Positions 49,263 through 56,816 of a DNA stretch of 64,000 bases are shown one piece after another; within the stretch, counting starts at the first letter, position 1; each line of letters opens with the position of its first letter. The translations under genes and the position numbers were made by a program. The DNA lies in contig JAHEFR010000001.1 in NCBI GenBank assembly GCA_024640085.1, positions 62,001 to 126,000 of the forward strand. Reading direction: 5' to 3'. Below the pieces are notes generated by a model, which saw nothing but the letters and a program-made list of their open reading frames with translations, ran no database searches and was not told the DNA's origin. This stretch comes from Gammaproteobacteria bacterium (GTDB lineage: Bacteria; Pseudomonadota; Gammaproteobacteria; Steroidobacterales; XN24).

Positions 49263-50738
49263 CTATGCCGCGTCGAGAAGAAACTGGACCAGCAGGGGGA
49301 CGGGTCGGCCAGTCGCGCCCTTGTCTGAGCCGGTCCGCCATGCCGTCCCTGCCACGTCCAGGTGCGCCCACTCCAGCCCTTCGGTGAAACGGGCAAGAAA
49401 ACAACCGGCGATGAGCGCGCCACCCTCACGACTGCCCACGTTGGCGAAGTCGGCAAAATTGCTCTTGAGGGACTGATCGTATTCCTCGGTGATCGGCAGC
49501 CGCCACGCCGGATCCTCGGCGGCGATGCCGGCCCCGAGGAGCTTGCCGGCCAGCTCGTCGCTCTTCGACATCAGTCCAGACATGTGATGACCCAGGGAGA
49601 TGACGCAGGCGCCGGTGAGGGTGGCGACGTCGATGACGACGTCGGGGCGGAAGCGGCGGGTGTATGTCAGGGCATCGCAGAGGATGAGACGGCCTTCCGC
49701 ATCGGTATTCAGTATCTCGATGGTCTTGCCGGACATGGATTTGACGATGTCGCCCGGCCGCGTTGCCTTACCGCTCGGCATGTTCTCGCAGGCCGGTACA
49801 ACGGCCACGACATTGATGGCGGGTTGCAGCCTCGCCACGGCCGCCATGGCGCCGATGACGCCCGCCGCGCCGCCCATGTCGAACTTCATTTCGTCCATCC
49901 CCGGCGGTGGCTTAAGGGACACTCCTCCGGAATCGAAGGTCACGCCCTTGCCCACCAGCGCGACTGTCTTGCCACCGGGCTTGCCCCGGTAGTTGAGCAC
50001 GATCAGCCTGGCGGGCTCGTCCGTGCCGGCAGTCACGGACAAGAGTGCCCCCATGCCCAGCTTCTTCATCTGGGTTTCGCCAATGATGTCCGCCTTCATC
50101 CGGCGAGACTTACCTGCCAGCTTGCGAGCGAACGAGGCTAGGTAGGACGGCGTACAGCGATTGGCGGGCAGGTTGGCGAGGCGACGTGCCACCCCCGAGC
50201 CCTCGGCGACAGCCTCACCGTATTCGATTCCGCGGGCGGCCTGGGCTCGCCCCTTGGCATCGTCCAGGTGGATGCCGAGTTTCTTCAGCTTGAGGTCCTT
50301 GGCCTTGTTCTCGGTCTTCAGTTCGTCGAACCGGTAGAACGCGTCTTCGGCAGCCTCGACGCCGTGTCGGGCCCTCCCGTACGCGTCCATCCCGGGCGTC
50401 GCGAGCAGGAACACGGCGTCCGAGGCCCCGAGACGCTGCAGCTGACGGGCGGCTGAGCCGACGGCGCGGCGATATTGTTTGATGCAGTAACGGTCCCTCT
50501 TGCCGCAGCCGACGACGAGCATGCGGCGCGCCGCCAGGCCGTCGGGCGCAGACACGACCAGGGTTTCCCCGGCCTTCCGGGGGAGGTCGCCTGCCCGACG
50601 CAGGGCCTTCAGAAGATCGTCGACGGCGCTACCCGGACCGCTCTCTGGCCCCGTGCTCGATCCGTCGTCGAACAAGCCGACTACCAGGCAGCCGGTCCTG
50701 ATCCGCGCGGTGGCGCCGCTCCTGATGAAATACTGCAT
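49263..50738 (-). CDS. pepA: Leucyl aminopeptidase (cytosol aminopeptidase, PepA)
   Basis: A 491-residue M17 peptidase, hexameric with two metal ions. The metal-binding signatures are ALVGKGVTFDSGGVSLKPPP, MKFDMGGAAGVIGAMAAVAR and LNTDAEGRLILCDALTY. PepA in enterobacteria also binds DNA in site-specific recombination and regulation. It starts at ATG 50738 and is divergent from lptF across 203 bases that contain no other gene. Confidence 0.96.
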   Translation of the reverse strand: MQYFIRSGATARIRTGCLVVGLFDDGSSTGPESGPGSAVDDLLKALRRAGDLPRKAGETLVVSAPDGLAARRMLVVGCGKRDRYCIKQYRRAVGSAARQLQRLGASDAVFLLATPGMDAYGRARHGVEAAEDAFYRFDELKTENKAKDLKLKKLGIHLDDAKGRAQAARGIEYGEAVAEGSGVARRLANLPANRCTPSYLASFARKLAGKSRRMKADIIGETQMKKLGMGALLSVTAGTDEPARLIVLNYRGKPGGKTVALVGKGVTFDSGGVSLKPPPGMDEMKFDMGGAAGVIGAMAAVARLQPAINVVAVVPACENMPSGKATRPGDIVKSMSGKTIEILNTDAEGRLILCDALTYTRRFRPDVVIDVATLTGACVISLGHHMSGLMSKSDELAGKLLGAGIAAEDPAWRLPITEEYDQSLKSNFADFANVGSREGGALIAGCFLARFTEGLEWAHLDVAGTAWRTGSDKGATGRPVPLLVQFLLDAA

Positions 50739-50941
50739 AGACCTGTCTCCTGCCGACTTCCCTGGCTGGTCGGCATACTCTGCCGCGATTGAGCCGTCGC
50801 CCGAACTGATTTACCGTTGCAGCAGCCGCAACCGGGCGCAATCGGCGTCCCGAGGACGGGCAGCGAAGCCGGTGGGCTGGCCATGAAGTCTCAGAGTCTA
50901 TCTGATATCAGGAATCCCGCGAAGAACGCAGGGCAGGACCG

Positions 50942-52033
50942 GTGACCGGAATAATCGATCGATACGTCGTACGAGAGGTCGTCCGCACCTGTGCAGGAGT
51001 GACGCCGGTGTTGTTGATCATCCTCGTCGGGACCCAGTTTGCGCGGGTCCTTTCGAGGGCGGCGGCAGATCGATTGCCCCGGGACGTCATGTTCCAGCTT
51101 ATGGGACTGAAGACCGTCGAGTACCTCACGGTCCTGGTCCCGCTGGCGGTCTTCTTCTCCATCGTGCTCGCACTCGGCCGGCTGTATCGCGACAGCGAAA
51201 TGACCGTGATGGCCGCCTGCGGAGTCGGTCCCGCCAGGCTCTATCGACCCGTTCTGCTGTTCGCCGGCTTCACCGCGGCGATGTTGGCGTGGCTCGCGTT
51301 CGATGTCCGCCCGGTGGTGGCCTACCGTTCGCACGTGGTCAAGCTCGAGGCCCAGCGCGATCTGCGCGCGAACCTTATCACGGCCAGTCGTTTCCGCAGT
51401 ACGCCGGACGGCTCGCTGGTGTTCTATGCCCGGGCGGCGGAGGAAGACGGATCGTTGCGAGGCGTTTTCATCCAGAGGCGACGCGGTGACACTGTCGAAC
51501 TGGCCGTGGCTACCCGGGGCGTGCAGCGGCCCACCGCCGACGGTCAGGGCAGGGAATTGATCCTTTACGACGGCCGCCGATTCGTCGGCACCCCGGGCAC
51601 TACCGATCTCCGTATCGTGGATTTCGAGGAACATGGCATCCCCGTCGTTCTGCCGCAGGCGGATACCCGACCTGACGACCCGGAGATGGTGCTGACCACG
51701 GACCTTCTGGCGACCCGCACGGCTGAAGACTGGGCGGAACTGCATTGGCGCCTGGCCTCGCCGATCTCCCTCATGATCCTCGCTCTGCTTGCCGTTCCCC
51801 TGTCCCGCAGCGGCAGCCGAGCCAGCCGCTACGACCGCTTGGGCTACGCCATACTGGTCTACCTGATCTACAGCAACCTGCTCGGGGTCGCCTATTCCAT
51901 GGTGGCGAAGGAAAAGATAGCCCCTTGGCTTGGATTCTGGTGGGTCCACGTACCACTTGCGGCGCTGGCTTTCGTGCTAATGGCGTGGCAGTCCGGCTGG
52001 CGACCGCTGCGCGGCCTCAGGCGTGCCTCGTGA
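50942..52033 (+). CDS. lptF: LPS export ABC transporter permease LptF
   Basis: A 363-residue YjgP/YjgQ-family permease that with LptG and LptB2 extracts lipopolysaccharide from the inner membrane. The start is GTG: IIDRYVVREVVRTCAGVTPV. Helices lie at the N-terminus and after a large periplasmic beta-jellyroll domain (about 130-265). The C-terminal helices include ISLMILALLAVPLSRSGSRA. The stop overlaps the lptG start in GTGA, so the two permeases are coupled. Confidence 0.95.
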   Translation: MTGIIDRYVVREVVRTCAGVTPVLLIILVGTQFARVLSRAAADRLPRDVMFQLMGLKTVEYLTVLVPLAVFFSIVLALGRLYRDSEMTVMAACGVGPARLYRPVLLFAGFTAAMLAWLAFDVRPVVAYRSHVVKLEAQRDLRANLITASRFRSTPDGSLVFYARAAEEDGSLRGVFIQRRRGDTVELAVATRGVQRPTADGQGRELILYDGRRFVGTPGTTDLRIVDFEEHGIPVVLPQADTRPDDPEMVLTTDLLATRTAEDWAELHWRLASPISLMILALLAVPLSRSGSRASRYDRLGYAILVYLIYSNLLGVAYSMVAKEKIAPWLGFWWVHVPLAALAFVLMAWQSGWRPLRGLRRAS

Positions 52034-53097
52034 ATATTCTGGATCGCTATCTGCTAAACACCATCGCCAGGAACAGCCTGATGGTTATGCTCGTGCTCCT
52101 GGCTCTGTCGGGTTTCATCAATCTGGCGGATCAACTGGAGGACGTGGGCGTCGGGCGCTTCGAGACCGTCGATGCATTTTTCATGGTGCTGTTCCTGTGG
52201 CCCCAGCATGCCTTCGAGATGTTTCCCATGGCCGTGCTCATGGGCGCCATGTTCGGGCTGGGAGCCCTGGCCAACCATAGCGAGCTCATCGCGATCCGGG
52301 CGGCGGGAGTCAGCCTCTCCAGGCTGGCTCTGGCCACGCTCCTTGCGGGAGTCGTCCTGGCGGCGTTCGCCGCGGTGATCGGGGAATTCATCGTGCCCCC
52401 GGCAGAACGGTTCGCCCAGACCTACAAAACAGAGTTGGAGCAGGAAAAGACGTCCATCAGCCGCCTTGCCGGCGCCTGGTTTCGCGATGGGCCGAGAATC
52501 GTAAATATCCTGCAGGTGCAGGGCCAGACGCGGCTGCTGGGTGTCTACACGTACGAGTTCCAGCCGGACGGAAAATTGCTGGCTGTGGGACGGGCGCCGA
52601 CTGCCGAGTTGATCGGCGACAAGAGCCTGTTGCTGAAGGATTACGCCGTGACGATGGTGGAGGGCGATGTGGCCAGCGTCGAGCGTGTCGGTCGGAAGCA
52701 GATCGATACCGAGTTGGCCGCAGATCTGCTTGAGAGTTCCGTGATCGAACCGCAGTCGATGTCGGCGGGGAATCTGCTGGAGTACGTCCGATATCTGAAG
52801 GATAACGACCTGCAGTCGGTCCGGTACGAGCTTGCCTTCTGGTCGCGCATTGCCAATGTGGCCGCGGTTGCCCTCATGTCGTTGCTGGCCCTGCCGTTCG
52901 TCTTCGGCACGCTGAGGAGCGGTAGCCAGGGGGTGCGATTGCTGATCGGGGTGCTCGTCGGTGTGATCTTCTTTCTCGCAGGTGGCGCGCTGGCCGACAG
53001 CGCGACTGTGTATGGCATCCCGCCGGTCGCCGCCGCCTGGATTCCCGTGGCCCTGCTGTTGATGGCGGCGGGGATCGGACTGTTCAAAGTCCGCTAG
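52030..53097 (+). CDS. lptG: LPS export ABC transporter permease LptG
   Basis: A 355-residue partner permease of LptF. It begins NILDRYLLNTIARNSLMVML at GTG 52030, which overlaps the lptF stop by 4 bases. An ATG far upstream (51745) lies in lptF and is not used. Six helices flank the periplasmic jellyroll domain. ALLLMAAGIGLFKVR ends the protein. The stop shares CTAG with the convergent RDD gene. Together with LptF and the LptA-E bridge it sends LPS to the outer membrane, which identifies the organism as Gram-negative with LPS. Confidence 0.95.
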   Translation: MNILDRYLLNTIARNSLMVMLVLLALSGFINLADQLEDVGVGRFETVDAFFMVLFLWPQHAFEMFPMAVLMGAMFGLGALANHSELIAIRAAGVSLSRLALATLLAGVVLAAFAAVIGEFIVPPAERFAQTYKTELEQEKTSISRLAGAWFRDGPRIVNILQVQGQTRLLGVYTYEFQPDGKLLAVGRAPTAELIGDKSLLLKDYAVTMVEGDVASVERVGRKQIDTELAADLLESSVIEPQSMSAGNLLEYVRYLKDNDLQSVRYELAFWSRIANVAAVALMSLLALPFVFGTLRSGSQGVRLLIGVLVGVIFFLAGGALADSATVYGIPPVAAAWIPVALLLMAAGIGLFKVR

Positions 53098-53531
53098 CGT
53101 CTCTTGGGCAGCCGCTGCACCCGGGTGCCGGCGACTCTGTCATGCCAGGTCAGGGCCTCGGCGTCGACCAGTGCCCAGAGGAACCCGAGGCCGAGACAGG
53201 CCAACGAGATGCAGGCTGCGAGGAAACGGCCGGCGCAGGCCCCCCATGACAACTCCCCGCCGTCACGTGCCACAATTTTGATGCGCCAGGCTTTCATCCC
53301 CGCCGTCTGACCGTCCCGCTTCCAGAAGCCGATGAAGAAGATGGCGGCCACCAGGAAAAGCAGGCACTGGAACCATGGGCTGCCGGTCGGGACGGGTGTT
53401 CCGCCCCGTAAAGCGAGGGTCGCAAAGCCAGTAATCATCCACAGGGCGGCGATCAGCAACAGATCGTAGAACAGGGCGGCGATCCGCCGGACAAGATAGG
53501 CGCGCGCAATGGGGGGGGGCTGATCGGTCAT
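53094..53531 (-). CDS. RDD family membrane protein
   Basis: A 145-residue protein, starting MTDQPPPIARAYLVRRIAAL. Three hydrophobic segments are visible (ALFYDLLLIAALWMITGF, WFQCLLFLVAAIFFIGFW and FLAACISLACLGLGFLWALV). The Arg/Asp/Asp pattern includes RRIAALFYDLLL, and LTWHDRVAGTRV closes the domain. The function is unknown; the gene is a regular neighbour of lptFG. The start at 53531 is taken because the upstream ATG (53570) has no family support. Confidence 0.9.
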   Translation of the reverse strand: MTDQPPPIARAYLVRRIAALFYDLLLIAALWMITGFATLALRGGTPVPTGSPWFQCLLFLVAAIFFIGFWKRDGQTAGMKAWRIKIVARDGGELSWGACAGRFLAACISLACLGLGFLWALVDAEALTWHDRVAGTRVQRLPKRR

Positions 53532-53600
53532 GGGAGCGGAGCTTAGCCTGTTACAGGCGTCAGTCGACAAGACACCCCGCCGGGCGGCGCCAAACGGGCG

Positions 53601-55550
53601 TCACCAGCGTCGTCGACGGAGCACCGCTGCAAGTGACAGCAGCGGAAGCCACCAGAGCGAGGCGCCGCCGCCCCCGCCCGATCCACCCGAGGGTGGCGGA
53701 GTCGTCGGTGGGGTGACCGCGGTCTCACGGCAACCGTCGGGCGCCGCAGGGGCTGGCGACGTGGGGTCCGAGGCCACGAACGGGGCGAAACTGCAATCCG
53801 TGCCCCCCAGGTCCGTCGGGCTACCGTCCTCGTCTTCGTATCCGACCCAGTGGCCGTTGCTCCAGTTCACCGACGTGGCCGGATCGGCGTCGAGGCGCGA
53901 ACCGGTGATGTCCCTGGCGTCGACGGCCACGATCATGGCGACGGGTGTCGCCGCCGGGAATGACGCGGGCACGATGAAGCCGGTCTCAAGGGCGTCGTCG
54001 CTGTAGCGCACGACGCCGTCCTCGCCGATTGCGGTGCGCCAGGACAAGGCGTCGCCCGACACCGTCTGGTCGCTGGTCGCAGCAAGCGCGGGGAACTGCA
54101 GCCTGATGTAAGGAAAGACAGGCACCGACAGCCCCCGGTAATTGGTCAGGACGCCCTGGGCGTTGCGCCAGCGCATGGGCCTGTTGAAGCCCAGCCACAG
54201 GCGGTAGCTGCGGCCGGGGACCAGGGCCCGGTTGATTCCCACATCCAGGCGGCGGCCGGCGCCTTCCGCGACCCAGGCGGCGTCGTAGCGGATCTCTCCG
54301 GTTTCGGCATCCCGAATGCGGGCCGCCCGCAGAGCCGGCTTGCCTGCCTGGGTGTAGAAACCGGCCAGCAGCATGTCAGCGATCTCGTCCCGCATCCGGG
54401 CGACCTCGCTGTCCGGCAGGATGAATCCGCTGTGGCCGTGGTCCGTCCCGAAATCGCCTGGCTGCAGCGGCTCGATCTCGAGGGTCCAGGAGGGGATGCG
54501 CAGCGTGCTGGCAAAGTAGTCGGCCGTCGTCCCGATGAGATTAGTGGATGGTCCGTAACGGTACTTGCCGTTGAGAACTGAGCGCATGACGCTGACCAGG
54601 TCCCGGGTGATCGCATCACGCCGGTTGTCGCCGATGAGCGGCGCCAGGAAGATCCGGGAGAACGAGTGGGCATCCGTGAACATGCGCAGGCGATTGGCCG
54701 GCCCGAGGTCGGCTGCCGCCAGCAAGGCCGCTGACTCGGATTCGCTCTGGGGCTGCGGTCCCCGGTAGACCAGGCTTATACGGTTGTTGCTGGAGCCGCC
54801 ATTCTGTCCGAAGCCCCTCGGATGGTTTCGGTTCAGATCCACGCCATAGAAATTGTCGGCGGTAAGGTCGATGTCCTCGTCCACTACGCCACCGCTGGAC
54901 GGGTGTCGCATGTTCTTGCGCCGCATTCGACCATCCCGGGGCTGGAGTTCGCTGGCCGTGGTCCGGTCGGGGAATCGCTGCGCCTGCAGGAAACCGTCCA
55001 CGTTGAGCACCGGGACGATGACCACGTTGAAGTTCTCGTGGAGGTACTGGCCGAACCCCCCGTCGTTGGCGATCTCGGTCAGTTGCTCGAAGACTTCCGT
55101 CACCGCTTCCGGTGACTGCCACTCCCTGGCGTGGATCGTACCGTTGATCAATGCGGCGCCCTCGGTGACGCCGTCCACGGTGCTGCTATTCGTATCGCCG
55201 ATTCGATAGGCCCAGATATCCCGACCGGCGGCAGTCTGGCCGACGATGACGCCCTCGACACCCGTGGAAGCCGCATCCAGGCTCTGATGGCGTTCGTGCA
55301 GGCTCTGGTAACTGCGGAATCCGTCGATTCCCGTGAGCGAGTCCACCGGTATGGGCACGTCGAAACCGAGCGCGATGTTGTTGCCCGTGTTGTCGTTCCG
55401 GGTGTAGGTCAACTGGACGTCCCGGCAGCTGGGATCATCGGGGTTGACGATGTCGCCGAAGTCGTCGAACACGCATACGGCGCTGGCCAGCATGGGCAGA
55501 CCCGCCAGCGCCACGCCCATCGATATCCTAGCGATTAATCGCGTAGCCAC
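53601..55550 (-). CDS. Zinc carboxypeptidase, M14 family, with GlyGly-CTERM sorting tail
   Basis: A 649-residue secreted metallopeptidase. The signal peptide is MGVALAGLPMLASA. The M14 catalytic domain has zinc ligands in NGTIHAREWQSPE (His140, Glu143) and FTDAHSFSRIF (His295). The catalytic Glu lies in WTLEIEPLQ near residue 358. A beta-rich C-terminal region follows, then a Pro/Gly linker, and the last 25 residues GGGGGASLWWLPLL plus AAVLRRRRW. This is a GlyGly-CTERM tail, the recognition sequence for rhombosortase. No rhombosortase gene is visible here. It overlaps the upstream gene by 16 bases. Confidence 0.92.
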   Translation of the reverse strand: MATRLIARISMGVALAGLPMLASAVCVFDDFGDIVNPDDPSCRDVQLTYTRNDNTGNNIALGFDVPIPVDSLTGIDGFRSYQSLHERHQSLDAASTGVEGVIVGQTAAGRDIWAYRIGDTNSSTVDGVTEGAALINGTIHAREWQSPEAVTEVFEQLTEIANDGGFGQYLHENFNVVIVPVLNVDGFLQAQRFPDRTTASELQPRDGRMRRKNMRHPSSGGVVDEDIDLTADNFYGVDLNRNHPRGFGQNGGSSNNRISLVYRGPQPQSESESAALLAAADLGPANRLRMFTDAHSFSRIFLAPLIGDNRRDAITRDLVSVMRSVLNGKYRYGPSTNLIGTTADYFASTLRIPSWTLEIEPLQPGDFGTDHGHSGFILPDSEVARMRDEIADMLLAGFYTQAGKPALRAARIRDAETGEIRYDAAWVAEGAGRRLDVGINRALVPGRSYRLWLGFNRPMRWRNAQGVLTNYRGLSVPVFPYIRLQFPALAATSDQTVSGDALSWRTAIGEDGVVRYSDDALETGFIVPASFPAATPVAMIVAVDARDITGSRLDADPATSVNWSNGHWVGYEDEDGSPTDLGGTDCSFAPFVASDPTSPAPAAPDGCRETAVTPPTTPPPSGGSGGGGGASLWWLPLLSLAAVLRRRRW

Positions 55551-56638
55551 GTGGGCACCTCTGCCACCAGTCGGGGCGGCGCCTCCGGGTCGTGGGCGAA
55601 ATCCGCAAGCGCCTTTGCGGCAGTCTGCGACGCGCTCAGTCTCAGACCGAGGAGGGCGTGACGACGGGTCGCCTCGTCTGTCTGCGACCCGAGCACGTTG
55701 GAGAGCCGCGCGATGACCTCATCATCTCCGAGCCGTGCCAGGGCGGCGGCCGCGCTGGGCCCGGACGCCGCCCCCAGGGCGCGAAACAGGAAGTTCAGGG
55801 CGTCGGGTTCCGTGGCCGCCAGGCGTCCGAGCGCCAGGACGGCAGCCGAACCGACGTCGTCTCTGGCCGAGGCGATCACCAGCAGCGGGACGGATTCTCC
55901 GCCCCATGCGGGTGACTGAATCTCCCTGATCGACAACAGTGCGGCGTCCGCTGCCCCCTCGGCCAGCACCTTTGACATCAGCGCCACGTCCCGGGTCCTG
56001 GCCGCCACCGCGGCCGCGAACATGCCCACCGGTTCGCCGTCGTCGAGGGCGCTCATCAGCGCCGGCTGGAAGATCGCCAGGTACCCGGGCGGTGCTTCCC
56101 GCACCGCGTCGACAGCGCCTTCGCGCTCCGCGTCCGAGGCCCGGGCAAACGTTGCGACAACGGCGAGATCGCCGGCGGCCAGGGATCGGGCCGCTCGTGA
56201 TCTGGCGGCGTCTTCGGACCACGCTCTTCTCACGTAGCGGGTGGTGGCCGTGAAGTCGTAAAGCGGCCTGACCTCGCGGTAGCCGTGTTCGTCGGTCCAT
56301 ATCAGGGTCTGGCTCTCGTAGTTCCCCAGTTCCCTGATCTGGTTCTCCAGGGCGGCGTCAGGCTGCACCCCGGCGGCGGCCATTATGCCATCGTGCAGGA
56401 GGCGCTCCCGGGCCGGATCGGCCAGCCCGGGTTCCGCCTTCATCGTGGCCAGATGGTTCGCAAGACCGGCGGCGTCTCCGTCCCGGGCGAGGACATCCGC
56501 TTTTCTGGCCATGGACTCGTAACGGGGGTCCGCGGATGCTTTCATTGCCTGCCCGAGCGACATTGTCTTGGGTCCGGCCGCGGCGGAGGCCGCCAGCAGC
56601 ACGGCGATAATCCCGACAAATTTCAGCGGACTACGCAT
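55535..56638 (-). CDS. Secreted alpha-helical repeat protein of unknown function
   Basis: A 367-residue protein with an N-terminal signal peptide (VGIIAVLLAASAAAG). The mature part is entirely helical and Ala-rich (LANHLATMKAEPGLADPARE, then VGSAAVLALGRLAATEPDAL). Short repeats of about 30 residues in the second half resemble HEAT-type solenoids (GPSAAAALARLGDDEVIARL). I could not place it in a named family. It is co-transcribed with the M14 peptidase downstream, with a 16-base overlap. It lies divergent from the M1 peptidase, so a role in the same exported-protein set is inferred. Confidence 0.7.
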   Translation of the reverse strand: MRSPLKFVGIIAVLLAASAAAGPKTMSLGQAMKASADPRYESMARKADVLARDGDAAGLANHLATMKAEPGLADPARERLLHDGIMAAAGVQPDAALENQIRELGNYESQTLIWTDEHGYREVRPLYDFTATTRYVRRAWSEDAARSRAARSLAAGDLAVVATFARASDAEREGAVDAVREAPPGYLAIFQPALMSALDDGEPVGMFAAAVAARTRDVALMSKVLAEGAADAALLSIREIQSPAWGGESVPLLVIASARDDVGSAAVLALGRLAATEPDALNFLFRALGAASGPSAAAALARLGDDEVIARLSNVLGSQTDEATRRHALLGLRLSASQTAAKALADFAHDPEAPPRLVAEVPTWLRD

Positions 56639-56726
56639 CAGGGCACCAACGTACGAATTTCTTCGGAGTTTATCCCGAACCCAGGGCTACCAGCAATCGC
56701 AAGAGGTTCAGCTACCCGGCGTTTCC

Positions 56727-56755
56727 TTATCAGAGCCTGTTTTGGCCCTTATAGT
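56727..56755 (+). promoter_or_regulatory. Candidate sigma-70 promoter for M1 aminopeptidase
   Basis: TTATCA (56727-56732), a 17-base spacer and TATAGT (56750-56755) lie in the 178-base divergent region. Each hexamer departs from consensus at one or two bases. The predicted transcript starts about 55 bases before the ATG at 56817. Confidence 0.45.
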
Positions 56756-56816
56756 TCTCCTCGGAGTGATCCCGGACGCCGCCAATCCCGGGAGGTCCGG
56801 TCATAATGGGTCCCCC